Source: Glacieibacterium sp965200405 (GTDB taxonomy: Bacteria; Pseudomonadota; Alphaproteobacteria; Sphingomonadales; Sphingomonadaceae). Taken from it: a DNA stretch of 64,000 bases. Positions 45,686 through 53,710 of this stretch are shown here, one piece after another. The notes beneath the pieces are model-generated. The model saw only the letters and a program-made list of their open reading frames with translations. It was not told where the DNA came from and did not search any database. The stretch lies in the NCBI RefSeq assembly GCF_965200405.1, contig NZ_OZ241356.1, positions 1,054,001 to 1,118,000 on the forward strand, given 5' to 3'. Position 1 is the stretch's first letter; each line of letters begins with the position of its first letter. Made by a program: the position numbers and the translations under genes.

Positions 45686-46405
45686 ATGAGCGCAAACCCG
45701 GCTTTGAGCATCGATCCGCAATCGTCGGTGCCGACGCCCTATCGCAGCGGTGAACCGCGCAAGGGTTGGCTTCATCAGGAAGCAGTCGCGCTTCTCCGCA
45801 AGCTTATCCTCAGCGGCGAATTGTCGCCGGGCGAGCGGCTTCGCGAGGTGGTCATCAGCCAGCAGTTCGGCATGTCGCGGACGCCGGTGCGCGAAGCCTT
45901 TCGCACCTTGGCGGCCGAGGGCCTGATCGACCTCTTGCCGAACCGCAGCGTCATCGTCAGCGAACTTGACCGGACAGAGGTTACCGACGTGTTTTCCGTG
46001 CTATCGGCGTTGGAGGGACTGGCCGGGCAGCAGGCCTGCCTGCGCATGTCCGAAGAACAACTGGCCAAGCTGGAGCGCAAGCAACGCCAGCTCGAGGCAT
46101 CGTTCGCAGCGGCCGACCGCCCTGCTTACACGCGGATCAACCGGCGCATCCACGAGCTGATGGTCGAAGGATCGGGCAACGCCTCGCTGATCCTGGCATG
46201 GCGACTGATCCTGCCCCGTGCCGAGCGCGGGCGGACTGTCAGCGTCCTGGGCCAGCGTCGCTGGGCAGAGGCGCTGGACGAGCATCGCCAGATCCTCGCT
46301 GCTCTTCTGGACCGCGATCCGGCGCGACTGGCGACGTTGATGCAGTTGCACTTCACCAACAGCATCACCAGCCTGGGTGCATACGACAAGAGCCAGTCGC
46401 AGTAA
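45686..46405 (+). CDS. GntR-family regulator, FCD type (second of the island)
   Basis: 239 residues. Winged helix: LHQEAVALLRKLILSGELSPG, LREVVISQQFGMSRTPVREAFRTLAAEGLIDLLPNRS. FCD domain: DVFSVLSALEGLAGQQACLR, RINRRIHELMVEGSGNASLIL, LDEHRQILAALLDRDPARLATLMQLHF. ATG at 45686 with AGGG upstream; the frame is open earlier only because it opposes the ADH gene. Divergent from the Fe-ADH/ALDH operon with operator 4 between them, so it probably controls that unit. Confidence 0.92.
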   Translation: MSANPALSIDPQSSVPTPYRSGEPRKGWLHQEAVALLRKLILSGELSPGERLREVVISQQFGMSRTPVREAFRTLAAEGLIDLLPNRSVIVSELDRTEVTDVFSVLSALEGLAGQQACLRMSEEQLAKLERKQRQLEASFAAADRPAYTRINRRIHELMVEGSGNASLILAWRLILPRAERGRTVSVLGQRRWAEALDEHRQILAALLDRDPARLATLMQLHFTNSITSLGAYDKSQSQ

Positions 46406-47049
46406 TACTTTCAACCTGCCTACTGAAGCTCGACCGACCAGCGGCGAAGGCGTCCGTGTCGAGCATCCGCGGTGAAGAAGGCTGATCGCGCCAAAGTTCT
46501 TGCCCTTTGGGGCGTTAGCGCCAGACGATCCATGCCGATACCGACAGGCGGCTTCGTCGAAGGTATCTCAGCTAAATGTACGTGTCTTCAGGCTCGACCG
46601 ATTATCGCGAATGCTTATCATAAGTTTCATTCGCATCGCGTGAGATAGTGGATGATTTCCTTCCAGCCGATGATCTTACGCTACCTGGCGAGCTGGAAGG
46701 AATTGTCACTAGACTTCCCGGCGGACTGTATACAGGTCGAGCTATGACGTGGGCTCATTTACCGACAGTCGCGTTCTGCTTATCGCCGCGTGCATCCAAT
46801 TGGCGCGACCTGAGTTTATGACAGCGCCATTGCGGTGCGACACAACGCCGCGGTCGTTTCGGCAAAGAAAAGCTCGGGAGGTGTTGTTAAGGCTTTGGAT
46901 GGCTTCCCGTGGCGAGTGCTTGCGACCGCAGCGTTAATAAGTTTCGGGCACACCGCTAATTCATCCATCGTCAATGTTGCAAACAATAGCTTGCGAAAGT
47001 TCAAGCAGCCGCTAAGGCATCAAGTTACATTGAAAGGTTCGTTTTCTCC
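46406..47049. other. 644-base stretch with no supportable gene
   Basis: No ORF here has a plausible ribosome site, normal codon use or a recognised product. Base composition is more AT-rich than its surroundings. It contains a nested palindrome at 46607-46634 (outer arms GCGAATG/CATTCGC, inner CTTAT-C-ATAAG) and a perfect CTGTATACAG at 46726-46735. It may hold the mucR promoter, an RNA gene, or decayed foreign DNA; no transposase remnant or terminal repeat was found. Confidence 0.5.
46607..46634. promoter_or_regulatory. Nested palindrome, possible operator or hairpin
   Basis: Outer seven-base arms GCGAATG and CATTCGC enclose the inner palindrome CTTAT-C-ATAAG plus TTT. A two-layer symmetric element of this size in a gene-free stretch suggests a protein-binding site or RNA hairpin; the regulator is unknown. 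Confidence 0.35.
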
Positions 47050-47550
47050 ATGTCCGATAATCCCGACATCATCTCGCTGACGGTCGAAGTTGTAAGTGCG
47101 TTCGTCGGCCAGAACAACATGCGCTCCGACGACGTCCCGGCCTTCATCGCCGCGACCCATGCCGCGATTGCCGCGCTCGGCGCCGCACCGGCCGAAGTTG
47201 CCCCGATCGAAGCCGAAGCCGAGCACACGCCGATGGTTTCAGCGCGCAAGTCCTTGGGCTCCAAGGATCACATCATCTCGATGATCGACGGCAAGCCCTA
47301 CAAGACTTTGAAGCGCCACCTGTCGGGCCATGGCCTGACGCCGGAACAGTATCGCGAGCGCTACAAGCTCCCCGCGACTTATCCGATGGTTGCCGACAAT
47401 TATTCCGCAGCACGCCGCGAAATGGCCAAGCGCATTGGTTTGGGCCGCAAGCCCGGTACCAAGGTCGAGCCCAAGGCTCCGGCCGCCGAGAAGAAGCCTG
47501 CCGGCGCACCGCGCAAGGCGCGTACGTTCAAGATCGCTTCACCCGAATAA
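47050..47550 (+). CDS. MucR/Ros-family transcriptional regulator without zinc-finger cysteines
   Basis: 166 residues. The conserved block is SKDHIISMIDGKPYKTL then KRHLSGHGLTPEQYRERYKLPATYPMVADNYS and the basic RREMAKRIGLGRKPG. Ros/MucR proteins normally show C-x2-C before this helix; both Cys positions are non-Cys here (region IISMIDGK), while the KRHL...H...TPEQYR part is kept, so the domain probably folds without the usual Cys2His2 zinc site. A Lys/Ala/Pro-rich tail follows. Such proteins are global regulators and H-NS-like nucleoid proteins of motility, exopolysaccharide and cell cycle genes. A hairpin terminator follows. Confidence 0.88.
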   Translation: MSDNPDIISLTVEVVSAFVGQNNMRSDDVPAFIAATHAAIAALGAAPAEVAPIEAEAEHTPMVSARKSLGSKDHIISMIDGKPYKTLKRHLSGHGLTPEQYRERYKLPATYPMVADNYSAARREMAKRIGLGRKPGTKVEPKAPAAEKKPAGAPRKARTFKIASPE

Positions 47551-47561
47551 TATCGCAAGGC

Positions 47562-47605
47562 AGCGGCCGTCGTTCGGAAATCCCGAACGGCGGCCGTGCT
47601 TTATT
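47562..47605 (+). terminator. Rho-independent terminator after the MucR gene
   Basis: Fourteen-base arms at 47564-47577 and 47583-47596 (one mismatch) with a five-base loop, followed by TGCTTTATT. It lies between the converging mucR-type and mntH genes. Confidence 0.75.
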
Positions 47606-48938
47606 CGGCGAGCAACCCCGCAACCAGCGTCAGGTTGAGCGCGACGATGATCGCGGTGACCAGCCATGCCGTCGCCATCAGCCAGCGCGGACTGACCAGA
47701 GTGCCCATCCGGGTGCGGTCACTGGTGAAGCGAACCAGCGGCACCACGGCGAACGGCAGTTGCAGGCTGAGCACCACCTGGCTCAAGATCAGCAGCTTGG
47801 TCGTGCCACCCGGGCCGTAATAGCCCGCGACCAGTGCCGCCGGCACGATCGCCAACAGCCGTGTCGCCAGTCGCCGTACCCAAAGCGGCAGCTTGAGCTC
47901 CAGAAATCCTTCCATGACGATCTGCCCCGCCATCGTCGCGGTGACCGTCGAGTTCTGCCCGGCCGCCAGCAGCGCGATGGCGAAGATGATGCTGGCCGCG
48001 CTTGCACCCAGAACAGGGGCCAGCAAACGATGCGCATCCTGCAGTTCGACGATGTTGGTCATGCCGCGCGCGTGAAAGGTCGAGGCCGCCAGAACCAGGA
48101 TCGCTGCATTGATGAACAGCGCCAGGGTCAGCGCGACCGTACTGTCGATCGTGGCGAAGCGCAGCGCCTCGCGTCGACCGGGCTCGCTGCGTTCGAAGCT
48201 TCGGGTCTGCACGATGGACGAATGGAGGTAGAGGTTATGCGGCATGACCGTCGCACCGAGGATGCCGATCGCAAGGTAAAGCATCGCCGGGTTGGAGATG
48301 ATCTCGGCTCGCGGCACGAAGCCGGCAGCAACGGCCGCCCAGTCGGGCTGTGACAAGGTCAGTTCGATAGCGAAGCACGTCGCGATGACGATGAGCAGCG
48401 CGACGACGAATGCTTCGAGGCGGCGAAAGCCTTGTTGTTGCAGCACAAGGATCAACATGACATCCAGTGCAGTCACGCAGATGCCCCAAACTAGCGGGAT
48501 GCCGAACAACAATTGCAGCGCAATCGCCGTGCCGACGACTTCGGCCAGGTCGCAGGCGATAATGGCCAGCTCGCATAGCGCCCAGAGCATCAGCCGGACC
48601 GGCGGCGAGTAGGCGGCGCGACAAGCCTGCGCGAGGTCGAGGCCGGTGGCGATGCCGAGGCGCGCCGCCAACGACTGCAGGACGACCGCCATCAGGTTCG
48701 ACAGCAGCACCACCGACAGCAAGGCGTAACCGAATTGCGAACCACCGGCGAGGTCGGTCGCCCAATTGCCTGGATCCATATAACCGACGGCGACGAGGTA
48801 GCCTGGACCGGCGAACGCAGCGAGCTTGCGCCACCACGGCTGGCTACGTCCCGTCGGCACCGGGATCGAGCGGTGGGTCGCGTCGAAGCCGCCCGGCACG
48901 ACATCGGGTTCGGCCGGAACGGCTGGAGGCGGTGTCAT
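47601..48938 (-). CDS. mntH: NRAMP-family Mn2+/Fe2+ transporter
   Basis: 445 residues with about 11 membrane helices. The helix 1 metal-binding motif DPGN is in VAVGYMDPGNWATDLAGG and the helix 6 motif MPHN in ATVMPHNLYLHSSIV, both intact. Proton-coupled uptake of manganese. GGAGGGCTGC precedes the ATG at 48938. Monocistronic; a Mur or MntR site was not recognised in the 103-base upstream gap. Confidence 0.93.
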   Translation of the reverse strand: MTPPPAVPAEPDVVPGGFDATHRSIPVPTGRSQPWWRKLAAFAGPGYLVAVGYMDPGNWATDLAGGSQFGYALLSVVLLSNLMAVVLQSLAARLGIATGLDLAQACRAAYSPPVRLMLWALCELAIIACDLAEVVGTAIALQLLFGIPLVWGICVTALDVMLILVLQQQGFRRLEAFVVALLIVIATCFAIELTLSQPDWAAVAAGFVPRAEIISNPAMLYLAIGILGATVMPHNLYLHSSIVQTRSFERSEPGRREALRFATIDSTVALTLALFINAAILVLAASTFHARGMTNIVELQDAHRLLAPVLGASAASIIFAIALLAAGQNSTVTATMAGQIVMEGFLELKLPLWVRRLATRLLAIVPAALVAGYYGPGGTTKLLILSQVVLSLQLPFAVVPLVRFTSDRTRMGTLVSPRWLMATAWLVTAIIVALNLTLVAGLLAE

Positions 48939-49041
48939 GCAGCCCTCCTTTCCGGCGATGCAAGTGGCTGAAGCCGCTCAATCCCGCGAGGCGGCAGAAC
49001 GTTCCTGCGATCCCCCTAGCCGATCGACGACCTTTTGCGAA

Positions 49042-50592
49042 CTAGTCGGCGGCAACCGGTCCGGACGGCGGACGCGGACGGCGGGTCATCCAGACCAGCC
49101 CGATCATCGACAATGCGATCCAGGCACAGACCCGCGACACGTCGTTATACCCGAGCAGATACGCCTGCCCGACGATTTGCCGGGTGATCACCGCCGCCCC
49201 CTGCGTCGCGGTCGCGCCGAGATGCGACAGCGAGTCCATCGCCTGGGTGAACGGTGCCAAATAGGCGGTCGTGCCCTCGGCCAGACGGCTCTGGTGCAGC
49301 GCCTCGCGCCGATCCCAGCCGGTCGTCACCAGCGACGCGGCGAAGCTGCCCGCCGTGATGCGCGCGAAGTTGGAGATGCCGGTCGCCGACGGCAGCCGCT
49401 CCGGCGGGATGCCGTCCAGCTGGACGGTGATCAGCGACACGAAGAACGTGCTCATCGCGATGCCTTGGACAAGGGTCGGAACGACCAAGTTCCAGAAGCT
49501 GACGTAGGTCGTGAACTCCGAGCGCAGGTAGAACGACGCTGCGAAGCTCACGAAGGCGATGGTAGCCAGCCAGCGGGCATCGACCTTGCTGCTAAACCGC
49601 GCGACGAAGGGCGTCAGTACCACCGCGACGACGCCGCTGGGGGCCGCGACCAGCCCGGCCCAAGTGGCAGTATAGCCAAGCTGGGTCTGCAGCCACAGCG
49701 GCATCAACAGGGTGTTGCCGAAGAACACTGCATAGCCAAGGCAGAAGGCGATGGTGCCGAGCAGGAAGTTGCGGCTCTTGAACAGGCTGAGATCGATGGC
49801 GGGATGCTCGTCGGTGAGTTCCCAGATCAACCAGGCGATGAAGCCGACGACTGCCGTGATTGCGCTGACCACCACCGTCGTCGAATTGAACCAGTCCTGG
49901 TTCTTGCCGAGATCGAGCATGACCTGCAGCGCACCGACCCAGACGACCAGCAGACCAAGCCCGACAGTATCGATCGGTCGGTCGCGGGTCGGCGTTTCGC
50001 GGGATTTCAGGGCGCGGTAGCTGATGAAGGCGCAGAAAAGCCCGACCGGCACGTTGATCAGGAAGATCCAGCTCCAGTGATAGTTGTCGGATATGTAGCC
50101 GCCGAGCAGCGGCCCGGCGATCGGGCCGACCAGCGTCGTGATCGACCAGACCCCGAGTGCGGTGGCTCGCTTGTCGCTGGGAAAGATCGAGATCAGCAGC
50201 GCCTGGCTGCCCGGGATCATCGGGCCCGACACGGCGCCCTGCAGGATGCGGAAGCCGACCAGCGAGCCGAGGCTCCAGGCGATGCCGCACAGGAACGACG
50301 CCGCGGTGAACAGCAGCACCGAGACGCAGAAGGTACGGACGACGCCGTAGCGCCCCATCAGCCAGCCGGTCAGCGGCACCGCGACGCCGTTTGCCACGGC
50401 GAAGGAGGTGATGACCCAGGTACCCTGATCCGAACTGACGCCGAGATTACCGGCGATGGTCGGCAACGAGACGTTGGCGATGGTCGAGTCGAGCACCTGC
50501 ATGAAGGTGCCGAGCGCCAGCGCGAACGCGGTCAGGCCGAGCGCCCCGCCGGTCAGCGGCGGGAGTGCTGCTCCGGGCGGGGCGCTGCTCAC
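49042..50592 (-). CDS. emrB: DHA2-family drug efflux permease, EmrB type
   Basis: 516 residues, about 14 membrane helices. LALGTFMQVLDSTIANVSLPTIAGNLG in helix 1 is the DHA2 signature; GWLMGRYGVVRTF and GVWSITTLVGPIAGPLLGGYI follow. Proton-driven inner-membrane pump working with the EmrA adaptor and the NodT channel. GTG start overlapping the emrA stop by four bases. Last gene of marR-nodT-emrA-emrB. Confidence 0.93.
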   Translation of the reverse strand: MSSAPPGAALPPLTGGALGLTAFALALGTFMQVLDSTIANVSLPTIAGNLGVSSDQGTWVITSFAVANGVAVPLTGWLMGRYGVVRTFCVSVLLFTAASFLCGIAWSLGSLVGFRILQGAVSGPMIPGSQALLISIFPSDKRATALGVWSITTLVGPIAGPLLGGYISDNYHWSWIFLINVPVGLFCAFISYRALKSRETPTRDRPIDTVGLGLLVVWVGALQVMLDLGKNQDWFNSTTVVVSAITAVVGFIAWLIWELTDEHPAIDLSLFKSRNFLLGTIAFCLGYAVFFGNTLLMPLWLQTQLGYTATWAGLVAAPSGVVAVVLTPFVARFSSKVDARWLATIAFVSFAASFYLRSEFTTYVSFWNLVVPTLVQGIAMSTFFVSLITVQLDGIPPERLPSATGISNFARITAGSFAASLVTTGWDRREALHQSRLAEGTTAYLAPFTQAMDSLSHLGATATQGAAVITRQIVGQAYLLGYNDVSRVCAWIALSMIGLVWMTRRPRPPSGPVAAD

Positions 50593-51749
50593 CGGTGGTG
50601 CGTCGCGGAATTGGCGGCAACGATGCGACGGATTTCGGCCTCGACCTCGGGGCTGGTCGCCTGGCTTGCCTGCTGCTGGAAGCTGCCGGTAGCGGGGGTG
50701 GCAAGCAGCGAGCCGGAGCGGTCATGAGTGTCGACGGTGACATCGACCGACAGGCCGAGGCGCAGCGGCGACTTGTCGAGCTCGCGCGGATCGAGCGCGA
50801 CGCGGACCGGCACGCGCTGGACGATCTTGATCCAGTTGCCCGAGGCGTTCTGCGGCGGCAGCAGCGCGAAGGCGTTGCCGCTGCCCGCGCCAAGCCCGAT
50901 GACCCGGCCGTGATAGACGGTATCGCCGCCATAAATGTCGGTGGTGATCGTCGCCGGCTGGCCGATGCGGATGTCGCCGAGTTGGGTCTCGCGAAAGTTG
51001 GCGTCGACCCAGACCGAGCGCAGCGGCACCACCGCCATCAGCGGGGTGCCAGCGGCAACCTGCTGGCCGAGCTGGACCGTGCGCTGGGCGACAATGCCGT
51101 CGACCGGCGCGGTGAGGTGCATGTGGCCGCGCATGATCGCGGCATTGCGGTAGCGAGCGATTGCCGCCAGCACCGCCGGGTTGTTCGCCAGGGTGACGCC
51201 CTGAACAGTCGAGCGTGACTGGGCGAGACGGCTTTGCGCCAGTCGCAGCGAGGCGCGCGCGGTAGTGACCGTGTCGGCCGCGTGCGCGACCTCCTCGCCC
51301 GAAACGGCGCCATCGGCTGCGGCACCGCGGCGACGCGACAGGTCGTTCGAGGCGCGCGACAGCTCGGCCTGCGCCTGGGCGACCTGGGCCTGGGACTCGT
51401 CGACCTGCGAGACGTTGGAGCGGGTCGAGCGCACGGCGCGGGCGAGCTCGGCAGCAGCCGACGACAGGTTGACGTCGGCGGTCGCCGGATCGAGGTCGAG
51501 CAGCGGCTGGCCGCGCTTGACCGCCTGGGTGTTGTCAGCGTGCAACGCGATGACGGTGCCGGCCTCGCGGCTGGTGATCGCCACCACATCGCCAGCGACA
51601 TACGCATCGTCGGTCTGTTCGGTGGGCGGCGCGAAGAAGAAGGCATGCACCGCATAGGCGATGGCGCCGACCAGCAGCACCAAGCCGAAAACGAGGAACA
51701 GGCGGCGACGAGTCCGGGCCTTGGCCGGGACTGGGATGGTGTCGGTCAT
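50589..51749 (-). CDS. emrA: HlyD/EmrA-type membrane fusion protein
   Basis: 386 residues: short cytoplasmic tail, one helix (LFLVFGLVLLVGAIAYAVHAF), a biotinyl-lipoyl domain (VVAITSREAGTVIALHADNTQAVKRGQPLLDLD), a long alpha-hairpin coiled coil (residues about 100-210) and beta-barrel domain (MRGHMHLTAPVDGIVAQRTVQLGQQV). Bridges EmrB and the outer-membrane channel. Overlaps nodT by four bases on the upstream side and emrB on the downstream side. Confidence 0.93.
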   Translation of the reverse strand: MTDTIPVPAKARTRRRLFLVFGLVLLVGAIAYAVHAFFFAPPTEQTDDAYVAGDVVAITSREAGTVIALHADNTQAVKRGQPLLDLDPATADVNLSSAAAELARAVRSTRSNVSQVDESQAQVAQAQAELSRASNDLSRRRGAAADGAVSGEEVAHAADTVTTARASLRLAQSRLAQSRSTVQGVTLANNPAVLAAIARYRNAAIMRGHMHLTAPVDGIVAQRTVQLGQQVAAGTPLMAVVPLRSVWVDANFRETQLGDIRIGQPATITTDIYGGDTVYHGRVIGLGAGSGNAFALLPPQNASGNWIKIVQRVPVRVALDPRELDKSPLRLGLSVDVTVDTHDRSGSLLATPATGSFQQQASQATSPEVEAEIRRIVAANSATHHR

Positions 51750-53182
51750 GGACGGGCCTCTGCGGCGGCAGTGTTGGGGGCGAGGGCGAGGTTGGGTGCA
51801 GGCGTGAAGCCGCCGCCGACGGCGACGACCAGCTGGACGCGGCGCAGGATGCCGTCGGCCGCCAAGTTGACCGCGGCCTGGCGCGCATCGAGCAGCCTTG
51901 TGCCCGACGCCAGGATATCGAGCTGCGACGCCAGCCCGGAGGCAGTGCGGCGCTGGTCGAGACGGACGACGTCCTGCAGCGCGCCGACCAGCCGGACCTG
52001 CTCGGCGGCATCGGCGGTGGTGGTGCGGACCTGCGAGATTGCGTCGCTGGCATCGCGGACGGCGCGCAGCACGGCCTCGTTATAGTCGGCGGTGGCGACG
52101 TCGTACTGGCTGGTGGCGCCCGCGTAGTCGGCGCGCAGGCGGCCGCCCTCGAAGATCGGGATGTGTACCGAAGGCCCAGCGCCGTAGGTCAGCGCGCCGC
52201 CACTGACCAGCGCACCCAGTCCTAGCGCCTGGAAGCCGGCCAGCCCGAGCAGATTGACGTTGGGATAGAAGGCAGCGCGCGCCACCTTGCGTCCCGCTGC
52301 AGCGGCATCGACGCGCGCCAAGCCAGCCAGCAGGTCGGGGCGGCGGGCAAGGAGATCTGCCGGCAGCGTCTCCGGCAGCGGCAGCGCGGCCGCAAAGTTC
52401 AGGCGGGCCGGGCCGATGCTCGGGTAGTAATCCGCACCGCGCCCGGCTAGCGCGGCGAGGGCATGGACCAGTACTTCGCGCTGTCCGGCGGCGCGGAGCT
52501 GGGCCTGTTCGGCCTCGACCAGCAGTGCCTCGGCAGCGCGCTCGTCGTAGCGGCTGGCGAGTTCGTGGCGGATCCGCGAGCGCACCAGCTTCAGGGTTTC
52601 CTGGCGCGAGGCGACGAAGTCGTTGGCGATGGTGGCCAACTGCTCGGCGCGGGCAAGCTCGATGTAGGTCTGCGCGACCGAGGCGGTCAGTGCCAGCCGG
52701 GCGGCCGCGGCATCGAGAGCGGCGGCGCGTGCCGTACCGCGGGACTGGGCGACCAGCGCCGCCTGGCGGCCCCAGAAATCGATGGTCCAGTTGAGATTCA
52801 ATTGGGCGGTGCCGACCCAGCGCGACGAGCCGCCGTAAGGGGGCGGGATGATGTACTTGTCGCTGAGCCGGGTGCGCTGTTCCTGGGCGTCGATGGTGGC
52901 GCTGGGGAGACGATCGGCACGGCGGCCGGCGACTTCGGCTTGGGCGACGCGGACCCGGGCGAGCGCGGCGCTGAGCGTCGGGCTGGCGTCGAGGGCGTCG
53001 GCGACGATGCGGTCGAACTGCGGATCGCCGAGCGCGGTCCACCAATTGTCGGCGATGATCGGGCCGGTGCTGGTGCCGAGGCCGAGGCTGGCGGGGGCGA
53101 CGGGAGTCATCTCCGGGCGCAGGTTCGGGGCGCAGGATGCGACGAGTATGGAAACTGTGGCGAGGAGGATCGGGCGAATCAT
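51746..53182 (-). CDS. NodT-family outer membrane efflux lipoprotein
   Basis: 478 residues. Lipoprotein signal with lipobox VASC, Cys17. Two repeats of the outer-membrane efflux domain: DNWWTALGDPQFDRIVADAL...ALARVRVAQAEV and LARRPDLLAGLARVDAAAAGRKVARAAFYPNVNLLG are hallmarks. Forms the TolC-like trimeric exit duct for the EmrAB pump. Stop-start overlaps with both neighbours. Confidence 0.93.
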   Translation of the reverse strand: MIRPILLATVSILVASCAPNLRPEMTPVAPASLGLGTSTGPIIADNWWTALGDPQFDRIVADALDASPTLSAALARVRVAQAEVAGRRADRLPSATIDAQEQRTRLSDKYIIPPPYGGSSRWVGTAQLNLNWTIDFWGRQAALVAQSRGTARAAALDAAAARLALTASVAQTYIELARAEQLATIANDFVASRQETLKLVRSRIRHELASRYDERAAEALLVEAEQAQLRAAGQREVLVHALAALAGRGADYYPSIGPARLNFAAALPLPETLPADLLARRPDLLAGLARVDAAAAGRKVARAAFYPNVNLLGLAGFQALGLGALVSGGALTYGAGPSVHIPIFEGGRLRADYAGATSQYDVATADYNEAVLRAVRDASDAISQVRTTTADAAEQVRLVGALQDVVRLDQRRTASGLASQLDILASGTRLLDARQAAVNLAADGILRRVQLVVAVGGGFTPAPNLALAPNTAAAEARP

Positions 53183-53649
53183 TCGGCACCCTCGGGAGCA
53201 TCGGCCTCGAGCTTGGCAACGAGGCGTTGTAGTAGCGATATCAGTGTGTTGACCTCATCATGGGAGAAGTCCTCGAGGACCTTGTTCCAATGGTCGAGGA
53301 CCATCGGGTTGAGGCTTTCGAGCTGGGTGCGGCCGGCCTCGGTGAGGTTCACCGTGACGACGCGGCGGTCGCCGCAGTCGCGGCAGCGCTCGACCAGGCC
53401 GCGCTCCTCGAGCTGGTCGACGAGGCGCGTCGTGGCGCCGCTGTTATGGCCCAGCGCGCGGGCCAGCTTGGCGCAATTGTCGGCGATGCCGTGGCGGAAC
53501 ATCGCCATCGCCACCCAGTGCGAGAAGGTCAGGCCGGGCGCGTCGAAGCTTGCCTCGACCCCGGCATGGCCGAGCTTGGCGGCGCGCTTGATCAGATAGC
53601 CGATCGAGCGGTCCGGATCGAAGTCGCCGTTGTAAAAGGGGTCCGCCAT
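53179..53649 (-). CDS. MarR-family transcriptional regulator
   Basis: 156 residues. Winged helix with LGHNSGATTRLVDQLEERGLVERCRDCGDRRVVTVNLTEAG, the MarR signature including the D-x-R-R wing. First gene of the efflux operon, which it probably represses until a drug or aromatic acid binds. ATG at 53649 chosen since upstream codons lack a ribosome site. An inverted repeat CTGCC-CA-GGCAG at 53669-53680 lies 20 bases upstream and may be its operator. Confidence 0.92.
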   Translation of the reverse strand: MADPFYNGDFDPDRSIGYLIKRAAKLGHAGVEASFDAPGLTFSHWVAMAMFRHGIADNCAKLARALGHNSGATTRLVDQLEERGLVERCRDCGDRRVVTVNLTEAGRTQLESLNPMVLDHWNKVLEDFSHDEVNTLISLLQRLVAKLEADAPEGAE

Positions 53650-53668
53650 TTGGCTGCCTGTAAAGTAA

Positions 53669-53680
53669 CTGCCCAGGCAG
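53669..53680. promoter_or_regulatory. Possible MarR operator of the efflux operon
   Basis: CTGCC and GGCAG separated by CA, 20 bases before the marR-type start; another CTGCC lies 15 bases away. Symmetry and place suit an autoregulatory site, but the motif is short. Confidence 0.35.
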
Positions 53681-53710
53681 GCATATGGACCTTCGCGTTT
53701 TGGATGCAAG

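Noticed and set aside
46406..47049. Possible insertion sequence remnant
   Set aside because: No transposase fragment, terminal inverted repeats or target duplication could be found by eye.
46835..47080. 81-codon ORF before the MucR gene
   Set aside because: No ribosome site, overlaps the MucR start in another frame, no recognisable product.
48826..50727. 633-codon plus-strand ORF across emrB
   Set aside because: Antisense shadow of a long membrane protein gene; composition is charged and repetitive.
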